Positions 36,670-45,355 of a stretch of 50,715 bases of DNA are shown here, in pieces. The notes below the pieces were generated by a model that was given only the letters and a program-made list of their open reading frames with translations, was not told the origin of the DNA and made no database searches. The DNA comes from CAYQQR01 sp964420035 (GTDB taxonomy: Bacteria; Bacteroidota; Bacteroidia; Bacteroidales; SM23-62), in NCBI GenBank assembly GCA_964420035.1, contig CAYQQR010000028.1, positions 1 through 50,715 of the forward strand, read 5' to 3'. The position numbers and the translations under genes were made by a program. Each line of letters opens with the position of its first letter. Position 1 is the stretch's first letter.

Positions 36670-37536
36670 TTATCTTAAGGTTTGTACCAGCGTGTCCCCG
36701 GGAAGGTATATATCCAGCCGGAGGTCCTGAACACCCAGCAGGGAATCACGCACATAGGGCTCATTGTCTTCGTTTTCCAGCACTACAACCTGGCCAAGAC
36801 CGTAAACCATGCCATGCTCATCGTGTACATATACCGCAGTGGATTCGTCTATACCCAACCCGATGCTGCCGGGTCTTTCCGCAACCACGGTCATCAGGCG
36901 GTTCACGCGCATCCGGACTATGAAATGCTGGTCAACGATCACCTCTTCCAATAATCCCAGTCCTTCAACGATTTCCATATTCCCGGCTTCAATGGTCCTG
37001 AAGTAGCCGGTATATTCAGGATGTTTGAATTCGTTCCCGGTGATCATCATCCTGCTCATCAGGGCCGCACCGGCACTGGTACCTGCAATCATGGCACCGT
37101 TTTTATAAGCTTTCCGGATGATTTCCGGTAATGAACTGCCTGCAGCAACTTCCATGAAGCGTTCCTGGGATCCCCCGGTCAGATAGATCAGACCCGCATG
37201 GGCCACGGAATCAAGCCAGGACCGTCGGTCTATGCTGCTGCTGTCGAAATTCAAACTGCCGATCCGGTGATATCCGGCATTCCTGAATTGCCTGGCGGCA
37301 TACCAGGCAGCCGTATCGGGAACGGAGCTGGCCATGGGAAGGATCAGGATGTAATCGGAGGAATCCAGTACGGCCAGTTCCAGCATAGCCGAAACCATTT
37401 CCGGTGGCCGGTTTCCCCCGCCGATGATGAACAGGCTTCCTTTATTCTTCGGCAGGGTTTCTTCTTGTATTTCCTGGCATGCAGCCAGAACAAGAACGAA
37501 AAAAAACAGAAAAATGGTTTTAATTGAAGGGCTCAT
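36670..37536 (-). CDS. Lipid-anchored cyanophycinase-family peptidase (S51)
   Basis: This encodes a 288-residue lipoprotein (lipobox LAAC, Cys20, followed by acidic residues) with a complete cyanophycinase-like active site. Q124 (GGSQ), nucleophile S154 (AGTSAG), D202-Q203-H204, R208, R210 and R213 (DQHFxxRxRxxR) and E231 (GIDESTA) all align. The 27-residue spacing from His to Glu equals that between His174 and Glu201 of cyanobacterial CphB. CphB is a serine exopeptidase that releases beta-Asp-Arg dipeptides from cyanophycin. Length matches the enzyme family (about 270-290 plus signal). It is the first gene of an operon with two YfcC-type transporters and diverges from relA. Peptidase E-like dipeptidases are a less likely alternative. 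Confidence 0.87.
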   Translation of the reverse strand: MSPSIKTIFLFFFVLVLAACQEIQEETLPKNKGSLFIIGGGNRPPEMVSAMLELAVLDSSDYILILPMASSVPDTAAWYAARQFRNAGYHRIGSLNFDSSSIDRRSWLDSVAHAGLIYLTGGSQERFMEVAAGSSLPEIIRKAYKNGAMIAGTSAGAALMSRMMITGNEFKHPEYTGYFRTIEAGNMEIVEGLGLLEEVIVDQHFIVRMRVNRLMTVVAERPGSIGLGIDESTAVYVHDEHGMVYGLGQVVVLENEDNEPYVRDSLLGVQDLRLDIYLPGDTLVQTLR

Positions 37537-37575
37537 CTGATGGGTTCAGCTTCGTGTAAGAAAGCTTTAAAATAA

Positions 37576-37589
37576 ACAATTTAAATTGT
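37576..37589. promoter_or_regulatory. 14-bp perfect palindrome, candidate operator
   Basis: ACAATTTAAATTGT is a perfect palindrome in the 94-base divergent region between the peptidase-transporter operon and relA. It is placed where a dimeric regulator could control either gene. No regulator can be assigned. Confidence 0.35.
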
Positions 37590-37615
37590 AATTTAATGTG
37601 TTAAGAAATAGGATG

Positions 37616-37623
37616 TATTTTTG
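37616..37623 (+). promoter_or_regulatory. -7-like box upstream of relA
   Basis: TATTTTTG matches TAnnTTTG exactly, but it lies only 7 bases before the ATG at 37631 and no -33 element is found at a normal distance. If used, the mRNA would be nearly leaderless. Confidence 0.3.
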
Positions 37624-37630
37624 CAGTTCC

Positions 37631-39850
37631 ATGAAGGCAAACAAAAAAACTGCAGGTTTGGATCTGAAAAACGACAAGAAGGTTGTCAGCAACTACCGGA
37701 GCCTGCTTCGTGTGGTTCGAGTAGCACTGAAGGAACATGAGCTGAAAGAGTTCAGGAAAGCTTTCAATATGGCCCTGGAAGCTTGTGGCCCGGAAGACGT
37801 GAGGCTGGGTGAACTCACCATTTTTCATGCCATGGCAGTGTGTCGTATCGTGACCGTGGAAATGGGTTTGGGCCGCCGTTCCCTTATGAGTGCCCTGCTC
37901 TATGATTTTGTGGTCAATGACCGGATCAACCTGGTGGCCGTGGAAAAGAACTTTGGCCCGGAGATCCGTACCATCGTCGAGGGACTGGCAAAGATCTCCC
38001 GGGTGGATGCCGAAGCCGCCCGGGATCACGCGGACAACCTGAGGGCACTGCTACTTACCATGGCCAGCGACATCAGAGTCATCCTGGTAAAACTGGCCGA
38101 CCGCCTCTATTATATGCGTAACCTGGACCATGCAACGGAAGAGGACCGGTTCAGGATCCTTTCAGAGGTATCCATCATCTATGCCCCCCTGGCTCACCGG
38201 CTGGGTTTGTATGCCATGAAATCCGAGATGGAAGACCTGGTCTTTAAATATTCCGATCCTGAATCCTACCGGTACATTACGAAAAGACTTCGCGAGACCA
38301 AGGCAGCCAGGGACCGGTTTATCCGTGAATTCATCAAGCCGGTGAAGGATCAGCTTGTAAAAGCAGGTTTTCAATTTGATATAAAAGGCCGCACCAAGTC
38401 GGTGTACAGCATCTGGCAAAAAATGCAAAAACAGAATGTGGACTTTGACGAGGTCTACGACCTTTTCGCCATCCGGATCATCCTGGAAAGCCCGGGTGAT
38501 AATGAAAAAGCCGATTGCTGGAAGACCTATTCCCTGGTGACCGAACTCTACCAGCCGAACCCCAACCGGCTCAGGGACTGGATCTCCGTGCCCAAATCCA
38601 ACGGCTATGAAGCCCTGCATACCACCGTGGTCGTGCCGGGGGGAAAATGGGTGGAAGTACAGATCCGTAGCCGGCGTATGGATGAAATTGCGGAGCAGGG
38701 ACTGGCGGCACATTGGCGCTATAAGTCCGGGGTATCAACCCGGCAGCGCGGACTGGATAACTGGCTGAACCGGGTACGGGAGATACTGGAATCGCCCGAG
38801 GAGAGTGTGGCAGACTTTATCGACGAATTCAAGCTCAATCTGTATAGCGACGAGGTATTTGTTTTTACCCCGAAAGGAGAAGTAAAGAAATTTCCCCTGG
38901 GCGCTACGGTGGTTGATTTCGCTTTCGATATCCATACCGATATCGGGGCCACCTGCATCGGTGCCAAAGTAAACGGCAAAAATGTACCCATCCGGTATAA
39001 GCTTGAAAATGGGGACCGTATAGCGATCCAGACCGGCAAGAACCAGACGCCCAAGCAGGACTGGCTCAATTTTGTGTCCACATCCAAGGCCAGGTCCAAG
39101 ATCAAACAATACCTGCGGGAGGAAAGGCTCAAGGAAGCCGAGGAAGGAAAGGCGGTACTGAAGCGCCGTTTCAAGAACTGGAAGGTGGAATTCAACGACG
39201 GCAATGTCAGGAAGGTAATGCAGCATTTCAAGCAGAAGACGGCTGCAGACCTTTATTACCTGATAGCCACCCAGAAGATCGACCCGAAGGACGTCAAAAA
39301 CCTCTTTGAATACGAAGAGGATGAATACATGAAACAACCCGACCGGATCGACGAGGATGCCGTGGAAAGACTGGTGGAGCATTCCACCCTGATCAGAAAC
39401 GATATACTCATCATCGACGAACAGGTGGTCAACATCGAATACCGGCTGGCCCGCTGTTGTAATCCCATCCTGGGCGACGAGATCTTTGGTTTTGTGACCT
39501 CGGGAGGAGGCATTACCATCCACCGTAAGAATTGCCCCAATGCACGGGACCTGCTCACCAAATACAGCTACCGGGTGGTCCGGGCTCGCTGGAGCAAGGC
39601 CGGGGATAAACCCCTTTTCCCGGTCTCCCTGAGGGTTACGGGCATGGATGAAATGGGCATCGTCAGCCGCCTCTCCGAGGTGATCTCAAACGACCTGCGG
39701 GTCAACATGCGCTCCATCTCCATCGAATCCAACGAAGGCCTCTTCGAAGGCACCCTGACCCTCTTCGTAAAGAACACAACCCACCTCGACACCCTGATCC
39801 GCCAGATGAAGAAGGTGAAGGGGGTGATATCCGTCTCCAGAACAGATTGA
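37631..39850 (+). CDS. relA: RelA/SpoT-family (p)ppGpp synthetase with degenerate hydrolase site
   Basis: This encodes a 739-residue alarmone enzyme that transfers pyrophosphate from ATP to GDP/GTP. The HD-type hydrolase region (about 40-190) has lost key residues: the canonical HDVVEDT reads YDFVVND, so His becomes Y91, Glu becomes V95 and Asp becomes N96. The synthetase domain (about 230-385) keeps KGRTKSVYSIWQKM, DEVYDLFAIRII, SVPKSNGYEALHTTV, WVEVQIRSRRMDEIAEQG and AAHWRYKSG. A TGS domain (about 410-470) and a C-terminal ACT domain (about 665-739) follow. Synthetase-only function is inferred; the hydrolase would have to be encoded elsewhere. Start at 37631 is chosen; ATG 37613 is an alternative. 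Confidence 0.93.
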   Translation: MKANKKTAGLDLKNDKKVVSNYRSLLRVVRVALKEHELKEFRKAFNMALEACGPEDVRLGELTIFHAMAVCRIVTVEMGLGRRSLMSALLYDFVVNDRINLVAVEKNFGPEIRTIVEGLAKISRVDAEAARDHADNLRALLLTMASDIRVILVKLADRLYYMRNLDHATEEDRFRILSEVSIIYAPLAHRLGLYAMKSEMEDLVFKYSDPESYRYITKRLRETKAARDRFIREFIKPVKDQLVKAGFQFDIKGRTKSVYSIWQKMQKQNVDFDEVYDLFAIRIILESPGDNEKADCWKTYSLVTELYQPNPNRLRDWISVPKSNGYEALHTTVVVPGGKWVEVQIRSRRMDEIAEQGLAAHWRYKSGVSTRQRGLDNWLNRVREILESPEESVADFIDEFKLNLYSDEVFVFTPKGEVKKFPLGATVVDFAFDIHTDIGATCIGAKVNGKNVPIRYKLENGDRIAIQTGKNQTPKQDWLNFVSTSKARSKIKQYLREERLKEAEEGKAVLKRRFKNWKVEFNDGNVRKVMQHFKQKTAADLYYLIATQKIDPKDVKNLFEYEEDEYMKQPDRIDEDAVERLVEHSTLIRNDILIIDEQVVNIEYRLARCCNPILGDEIFGFVTSGGGITIHRKNCPNARDLLTKYSYRVVRARWSKAGDKPLFPVSLRVTGMDEMGIVSRLSEVISNDLRVNMRSISIESNEGLFEGTLTLFVKNTTHLDTLIRQMKKVKGVISVSRTD

Positions 39851-39889
39851 ATAAATATTAAGAGTAAACTGAAAAAATCTGCATGCTTT

Positions 39890-40044
39890 TTTTAAAGACC
39901 ACGAACGACGGACGACAAACCACGGTCCGTGAAAGAATATTCGAAATGATTCCGGGCTTCTAAAAGATAATTCCTATCCCGGGCTATTCATTGTAGTATT
40001 TCTCCTGGCATACGGTGGTCTGTCATCGGTGGTCCGTGGTCCAA
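39890..40044. repeat. Intergenic word-repeat/inverted repeat region
   Basis: The 194-base gap after relA contains GACCACGAACGACGGACGAC and a partly complementary stretch (GGTGGTC...GGTGGTCCGTGGTCC) that can fold back on it. No gene is supported. It may be a decayed repeat acting as a transcript end between the convergent relA and dnaE genes. Confidence 0.5.
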
Positions 40045-42987
40045 TTAATACCTCGGATCTTCCTTTATGGGAAGTTTCGCCATCTTCTCCGCCATCAAAT
40101 TCGGAAAACCGAACTCCTCCTCGACGCGGCCCAGGATCAGGTAAACCCCGTAACCCCGGAAAGGATATTTTTTGAGGGAAGACGGGAAGTGGACAGTGTC
40201 GAAGAAATCCCCCTCCACATCCAGGAAAGTCCCGAAATGCATCCATTCCCGGTGCACCGTCCGCACGTTCTTGATGCACACCAGGTTCCCCACCATCCTT
40301 ACCGTTTTACCCACGTACCGGATCATATCCCCGGCTTTGATCTCACCCCGGAAGCGGGTCTTCAACAGGTCGAAGGCGGTCTGGGTCACCGGGAAACCCA
40401 ACAGCTCGATCTCGTCGTAGGTATCTTCGATCTCGGACTGTTCCAGGGGAGGCATGCGGAAATCCTTTGCCGGCGGCGCAAAGAGTTTCTTTGAATCGGG
40501 CTCCCCGGTACTCTTGCCCAGCAACATGTGGACCTCCCAGAGCAATACCCGCTTGGTCTTGCCCGTAAAGCGGAAAGTATCCGCCCGGATCAGGATCACC
40601 ATCTGTTCCAGTCCGGCCGGCACCCTTTGCACAAAATCTTCCAAGCTCTCATACGGACCGTTCAGGAGGCGTTCTTCCACGATCCGGCAGGCTACCCGGG
40701 TTTCCAGGTTCTGCAAATGCACAAAACCCAGAAAGATGTCCTCCCCCCGTATGGAAGTCTTGTACATGCTCCGGTTCACACAGGGCAGCCCGATGTTGGC
40801 CCCGCACTCGCGGGCTTCGTTCACGTACACCCAGGTGCGATAGAAACCCCCGAAATTATTGATCACGGCCACCATGAACTCCAGGGGGTAATGCGCTTTC
40901 AGGTACAGGCTTTGAAAGCTCTCCACGGCATAGGAAGCCGAATGGGCCTTGGAAAAGGAATAACCCGAAAAGGACTCGATCTGCCGCCACACCTCCCTGC
41001 TGATCTCTTCGGGATAACCCATCTCCCGGCAGTTATCGAAATACTTGTCCTCAATGCGCCTGAACTCGTTCTTCGACCGGAACTTGCCGCTCATGGCCCG
41101 CCGCAGCACATCGGCATCGGCCAGGTCGAGGCCCGCGAAATGATGGCACACCTTGATCACGTCCTCCTGGTACACCATCACCCCGTAGGTCTCCCTGAGC
41201 TGTTCTTCCATTACCGGGTGAATATAGCGGAAGCTGTACGGGTGGTGAAAGCGGTGGATGTATTCCCGCATCATACCCGATTTGGCCACGCCGGGGCGGA
41301 TGATGGAGCTGGCCGCCACCAGGGTGATGTAGTTGTCGCAATGCAGCTTTTTTAAGAGTCCGCGCATGGCCGGACTCTCGATGTAGAAGCAGCCGATGGT
41401 GTCCCCCTGCATCAGTTGCCCGCGGGTGCGGGCATCGTTCTTGAACTGTTCGACGGCATGCACATCCACCTTTTCTCCCCGGTTCTGCAGGATGATCTCG
41501 GCGGCTTCCCTGATGTGGCCTATGCCGCGCTGACTGAGGATGTCGAGCTTCTCGAAGCCCAGGCTCTCGGTAACGTACATGTCCCACTGGGTGGTCAGCA
41601 TCCCCTTGGGAGGCAGGTCCAGCGCCGTGTAGGAGGCAACGGGCTCTTCAGAGATCAGGACCCCTCCGGCATGGATGCTCCGGCCGGCGGGATAGTCCAT
41701 GATCCTGTTCCCCACCTCCAGGATCCGGTCGGTGATCAGGTCGCGGCTGGCCGGATTGCCGGGATAGTGCACCAGGTTGTCGATCTCTTCTTTGGGCAGA
41801 CCGTATACTTTGCCCAGTTCGCGGATGATGGACCGGTCGCGGAAAGTGGTCACGGTCCCCAGCAAAGCCGTGTGGCGGTCCCCATAGCGTCTGAAAATAT
41901 AATCCAGTACCTCGTCCCGTTCCTGCCAGGAATAATCGATGTCGAAGTCGGGCGGACTGGTACGCAGGGGATTGATGAATCTTTCGAAGTAAAGGTTCAG
42001 TTCAATAGGATCAACATCGGTGATCTTCAGGCAGTAAGCAACAATGGAATTGGCGCCGCTGCCCCGGCCCACGTGGTAGAATCCCCGCGACATGGAATAG
42101 CGGATGATGTCCCAGGTCACCAGGAAGTAGGCTGAAAATCCCAGCTTGTCGATGATCTCCAGTTCATGCCGGACCCTGCGCCGGGCTTCCGGGTTGCCGG
42201 GACCGTAGCGGTACAGCAAGCCGTCGTATGCCAGCTTTTCCAGCAGGAGCCGGTCGTCGTACCGGCTTCCCGTAAAGGTTTTTTTGTTCTTGATGCTTTT
42301 GTAATCAAAACCGATCCCGCAGTTTTCCATGAAGCGTTCCGTGTTCTCAATGATCCCGGGGTAGCCGGCATACCCCTGCCGCAGGGCATCCGGCCCGAGC
42401 ATGACCTCGTCCCTGCCGGCCAGGTGGGCGGGGGTGAGCTGACTGAGCAGGATGTTGCGGTCCATGGCCCTGAAATGCCGGTGTATGTCATAATCCTCTT
42501 CGTCCAGGAAGGTGAGGGGCTGGAACATGAGCAGCCTTTCCTGTTGTTTGCGCCAGGGAGAGTTCACGAGACGGTGCAGGTCGCTTTTCCGTACACCCAG
42601 GTACTCGTTGTCGCGGAGTTCGCCCGGCTGCCGGCTGCCGAAAGGATATAGGGTATATGCGTTGGAGAAAAGGGGAGGGGTGGCCGGCAGGGCTTCCCTG
42701 AGGCGGTTCTGCCGGGTGAGGAACTCGTTGATCTCGCGAAAACCTTCATTGTCGCGGGCAATGCAGGTATAAAGGAACTGATCCTTGTTGCGGAACTCGA
42801 TCCCCGCGACGGGCCGGATGCCCTGCTCCCGGCATAAGCGTACAAAATCCACCACCCCCATGCTGTTGTTGATGTCGGTCAGCGCCAGGGCCTCACAACC
42901 CCTTTTCGCCGCCTCTTCCACCAACACCTCAAGCGGTATCGTGCCGTATTTCAAACTGTAATATGAATGTACCGACAGATATCCCAC
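40045..42987 (-). CDS. DNA polymerase III alpha-type subunit, shorter second form (DnaE2-like by context)
   Basis: This encodes a 980-residue C-family DNA polymerase. An N-terminal PHP domain (about 1-75, SVHSYYSLKYG) is followed by the polymerase core: the catalytic PPDFDIDY motif at about 343-350 supplies two Asp, and KLDIL at about 479-483 the third. RGSGANSIVAY, SIHAGGVLIS, MVYQEDVIKV and FSKAHSASYA blocks are conserved, and a C-terminal OB-fold is present (about 880-960). It is shorter than replicative DnaE (about 1160 in E. coli). The PHP metal motif is altered (KYG where DG is usual). It lies 218 bases downstream of a Y-family polymerase gene beside a LexA-like repressor, the setting of damage-tolerance polymerases, so translesion synthesis is inferred rather than bulk replication. 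Confidence 0.93.
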   Translation of the reverse strand: MGYLSVHSYYSLKYGTIPLEVLVEEAAKRGCEALALTDINNSMGVVDFVRLCREQGIRPVAGIEFRNKDQFLYTCIARDNEGFREINEFLTRQNRLREALPATPPLFSNAYTLYPFGSRQPGELRDNEYLGVRKSDLHRLVNSPWRKQQERLLMFQPLTFLDEEDYDIHRHFRAMDRNILLSQLTPAHLAGRDEVMLGPDALRQGYAGYPGIIENTERFMENCGIGFDYKSIKNKKTFTGSRYDDRLLLEKLAYDGLLYRYGPGNPEARRRVRHELEIIDKLGFSAYFLVTWDIIRYSMSRGFYHVGRGSGANSIVAYCLKITDVDPIELNLYFERFINPLRTSPPDFDIDYSWQERDEVLDYIFRRYGDRHTALLGTVTTFRDRSIIRELGKVYGLPKEEIDNLVHYPGNPASRDLITDRILEVGNRIMDYPAGRSIHAGGVLISEEPVASYTALDLPPKGMLTTQWDMYVTESLGFEKLDILSQRGIGHIREAAEIILQNRGEKVDVHAVEQFKNDARTRGQLMQGDTIGCFYIESPAMRGLLKKLHCDNYITLVAASSIIRPGVAKSGMMREYIHRFHHPYSFRYIHPVMEEQLRETYGVMVYQEDVIKVCHHFAGLDLADADVLRRAMSGKFRSKNEFRRIEDKYFDNCREMGYPEEISREVWRQIESFSGYSFSKAHSASYAVESFQSLYLKAHYPLEFMVAVINNFGGFYRTWVYVNEARECGANIGLPCVNRSMYKTSIRGEDIFLGFVHLQNLETRVACRIVEERLLNGPYESLEDFVQRVPAGLEQMVILIRADTFRFTGKTKRVLLWEVHMLLGKSTGEPDSKKLFAPPAKDFRMPPLEQSEIEDTYDEIELLGFPVTQTAFDLLKTRFRGEIKAGDMIRYVGKTVRMVGNLVCIKNVRTVHREWMHFGTFLDVEGDFFDTVHFPSSLKKYPFRGYGVYLILGRVEEEFGFPNLMAEKMAKLPIKEDPRY

Positions 42988-43047
42988 TGCGTTCGTTTTA
43001 AAATTTCACACCCTATTCTGAATTCTCTTCCGCTTCGCTGTTGTTCC

Positions 43048-43085
43048 GTCCCGAAAATCTTAGCAGCTTTGCTGTTTTTCGGGAC
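43048..43085. repeat. Nested inverted repeat between the two polymerase genes
   Basis: GTCCCGAAAA (43048-43057) and TTTTCGGGAC (43076-43085) are perfect complements around an inner CAGC-TTT-GCTG hairpin. It lies in the 218-base gap 42988-43205, which also holds CGCTTCGCTG-type repeated words and no gene. Confidence 0.7.
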
Positions 43086-43205
43086 TTCGCTGTATTTCCG
43101 CTTCGCTGTAGATATGCTTCTACGGCCTACTGCCTGCTGAATTTAGGAACTCAGGAACTTCATTCTGAATCCCTGACTGCCATCAGGCAGGCTGAATTTT
43201 GAATT

Positions 43206-44348
43206 CTAAACGCCCACCGCCCGCTGTACCGACCGTCGTCCGTACCGCCGTCTGAGTTTGTCGAGGGTGAGGTAGAGGCGGATCATCTCCGGGGTATCCC
43301 CGAACATGTCGAGCTGGTGAACGCCCCGGACCAGGTGACTGAATCTAATGCCGATCAGGCGTATCAGCATGCGCCGCCGGTACAGCCTGCCGAAGAGTTC
43401 CCGGGCCTCCCGGATCAGAATATGGTCGAAGGCCGTATAAGGGATGCGCTTCTGCAAAGTATGGGTGTCGAAATTGGCATAGCGGATCTTCACCGTAATA
43501 CAGGAAGTCAGCTTCTCCTGGTCCCTCAGCTGGAAAGCCAGCTTCTCGACCATCCCCACCAGCAACTCCTTCATGTGGAGGATGTCGGTGCTGTCTTCCT
43601 CAAAGGTGCGCTCGGTGCTCATCGACTTTTGTTCCCAGTGGGGCATCACCGGACTGTGGTCGATGCCGTGGGCGCGGCGCCAGACCTCCATGCCGTTCCT
43701 GCCCATCACCTTCTCCAGCATTTCCCGGGGCATCTGCCTCAGGGTGCCGATGTTCACGATCCCCATGGAACGCAACAGGTGATAAGCCTTGTCGCCGATC
43801 ATGGGGATCTTGCGGATCGACAGGGGATCCAGGAAAGGCAATACCCGCTGCCGCTCCACCTGGATCTCCCCGTTGGGCTTGGCCTCCCCGGTGGCGATCT
43901 TGGATACGGTCTTGTTTACCGACAGACCCAGGGATATGGGCAAGCCGGTATGATCGATGATCCGGGCACGCAACCCACGGGCCCACTGCATGCTCCCGAA
44001 AAAACGGTCCATCCCCGTAATGTCAATATAATACTCGTCTACCGAGGCCTTTTCATACAAGGGAGCCGCCTCGGCAATGATCTCCGTCACCGTGTCGGAA
44101 TACTTGCTGTACAGCTCCATGTCCCCCCGTGTATACACCGCATCGGCACATAACTGACGGGCCATCTTCATGGGCATGGCCGAACGTACCCCGTACCGCC
44201 GCGCCTCATAACTGCAGCTGGACACCACCCCGCGACCCGACATGCCGCCGATGATCACCGGCTTCCCGACCAGGTCCTTGTTCACCAGGCGCTCCACCGA
44301 CACGAAAAAACTGTCCAGATCCATGTGTATTACACTCCGCTCACTCAT
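43206..44348 (-). CDS. dinB: Y-family DNA polymerase (DNA polymerase IV, DinB type)
   Basis: This encodes a 380-residue translesion polymerase. Catalytic residues are present: D10 in the HMDLDSFF motif and D104-E105 in ASVDEYY, so unlike ImuB proteins it should be active. F15 fits the steric-gate position. The thumb helix-hairpin-helix (about 175-210, IPMIGDKAYHLLRSMG) and little-finger domain are complete. A beta-clamp-binding motif QLDMF lies at residues 345-349. It is the first gene of a probable unit with the shorter DnaE and diverges from a self-cleavage-type repressor across 155 bases carrying repeated half-sites, so damage induction is inferred. Confidence 0.95.
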   Translation of the reverse strand: MSERSVIHMDLDSFFVSVERLVNKDLVGKPVIIGGMSGRGVVSSCSYEARRYGVRSAMPMKMARQLCADAVYTRGDMELYSKYSDTVTEIIAEAAPLYEKASVDEYYIDITGMDRFFGSMQWARGLRARIIDHTGLPISLGLSVNKTVSKIATGEAKPNGEIQVERQRVLPFLDPLSIRKIPMIGDKAYHLLRSMGIVNIGTLRQMPREMLEKVMGRNGMEVWRRAHGIDHSPVMPHWEQKSMSTERTFEEDSTDILHMKELLVGMVEKLAFQLRDQEKLTSCITVKIRYANFDTHTLQKRIPYTAFDHILIREARELFGRLYRRRMLIRLIGIRFSHLVRGVHQLDMFGDTPEMIRLYLTLDKLRRRYGRRSVQRAVGV

Positions 44349-44360
44349 TTTCCCTCAATA

Positions 44361-44480
44361 TGATTAATTTTTAATCAATTTTTATGCTTATATGTTAATC
44401 ATTTTTTCTATTTTTACCAAAAAAAGGATACAGAGATAAAGAGATTAAGAGAGATAGAAAATCCCTTGATCCCTTAATCA
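44361..44480. promoter_or_regulatory. Cluster of TTAATCA half-sites, candidate repressor operators
   Basis: TGATTAA-TTT-TTAATCA (44361-44377) is a perfect 7-bp inverted repeat with a 3-base centre, directly upstream of dinB. Further TTAATCA copies occur at 44395-44401 and 44474-44480; the last is preceded by TGAT at 44467-44470, forming a shorter dyad 23 bases before the repressor gene. Four half-sites in 120 bases between divergent repressor and polymerase genes suggest operators with autoregulation. Confidence 0.55.
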
Positions 44481-44503
44481 TCCATTCATAAACACGATAA
44501 ACC

Positions 44504-45304
44504 ATGTATCTACCAACCAACATCCGTCTTCTCCGCAAACGTCGCAACAAAACCCAGGACGACCTGGCCCATGCCCTGGGCATGAAGCGTTCAACCCTGA
44601 GCGGCTATGAGAACAAGGTGGCCGAACCCAACATGGAAGCACTGAAGGCCCTGTCACGGTATTTTGGTATCGCCATCGACACCCTGATCATGGTCGACCT
44701 CAGCAAACTGAGCGAAAGTCAGCTTTCCCAGCTGGAGCGGGGGAGCGACATATACCTCAAGGGATCGGGGATCCGTATCCTGGCTACCACGGTGGATACG
44801 GAAAATAACGAAAACATCGAGCTGGTGCCGGTAAAGACCAAGGCCGGTTATACCAATGGTTTTGCTGACCCGGAATTCATTGCTTCGCTGGACCGTTTTC
44901 AGCTGCCTTTCCTGTCCGGGAACCGCAAATACCGAACTTTTCAGCTCAACGGAGATTCCATGCTGCCCATCCCGGATAAGGCCTGGGTTACCGGGGAATT
45001 CCTGGAAGACTGGAGCAGCATCAAATCAGGAGGGGCCTATATCATTCTCACCCTGGAAGAAGGGATCGTATTCAAGATCGTGGAAAACCTCCTGGAATCA
45101 GAAAACAGGCTCATGCTCTACTCCCTGAATCCCATCTACGAACCCTATGAAGTGCATGTGAACGAGATCAGGGAGGTCTGGAAATTTGTCCACTACATCA
45201 GCGGCGAGATACCCGATCCGGTCCTGCCGAAGGATGAGTTGTACCGCACGGTTGCCTCCCTGAAGCATGAAGTCGATCATTTGAAAAGCAAGCTGGATAA
45301 GTGA
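44504..45304 (+). CDS. XRE-family HTH repressor with S24/LexA-like self-cleavage domain
   Basis: This encodes a 266-residue regulator. The N-terminal helix-turn-helix (about 6-60, with KTQDDLAHALGMKRSTLSGY) is followed by a linker and an S24-type peptidase domain (about 105-235). The self-cleavage elements can be located: Ala114-Gly115 as the scissile bond, nucleophile S152 in NGDSM and K191 in VFKIV. Spacings (38 and 39 residues) are close to those in E. coli LexA (35 and 37). A coiled C-terminal tail is present. It diverges from dinB and should repress it and perhaps itself until RecA-stimulated cleavage. It could alternatively be a prophage CI-type repressor, but no phage genes are nearby. 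Confidence 0.9.
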   Translation: MYLPTNIRLLRKRRNKTQDDLAHALGMKRSTLSGYENKVAEPNMEALKALSRYFGIAIDTLIMVDLSKLSESQLSQLERGSDIYLKGSGIRILATTVDTENNENIELVPVKTKAGYTNGFADPEFIASLDRFQLPFLSGNRKYRTFQLNGDSMLPIPDKAWVTGEFLEDWSSIKSGGAYIILTLEEGIVFKIVENLLESENRLMLYSLNPIYEPYEVHVNEIREVWKFVHYISGEIPDPVLPKDELYRTVASLKHEVDHLKSKLDK

Positions 45305-45355
45305 GGTGTAGAGATGTGGAGACAAATGGAATTCAGCCTGCCTGACGGTCACCGG

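Noticed and set aside
37616..37623. Firm promoter call for relA
   Set aside because: The -7 match is exact, but there is no -33 element at proper spacing and it sits almost on the start codon; kept only as a low-confidence site.
42166..42651. Long plus-strand frames opposite the DnaE gene (also at 40528-41355 and 41416-42135)
   Set aside because: These are antisense shadows of a high-GC conserved gene with no recognisable protein features.
44395..44583. 62-codon minus-strand frame between dinB and the repressor
   Set aside because: It overlaps the repressor start and the operator region and has no protein-like features.
44504..45304. Prophage CI repressor marking an integrated phage
   Set aside because: No integrase, structural or lysis genes lie nearby, and the neighbours are repair polymerases and a repair nuclease.
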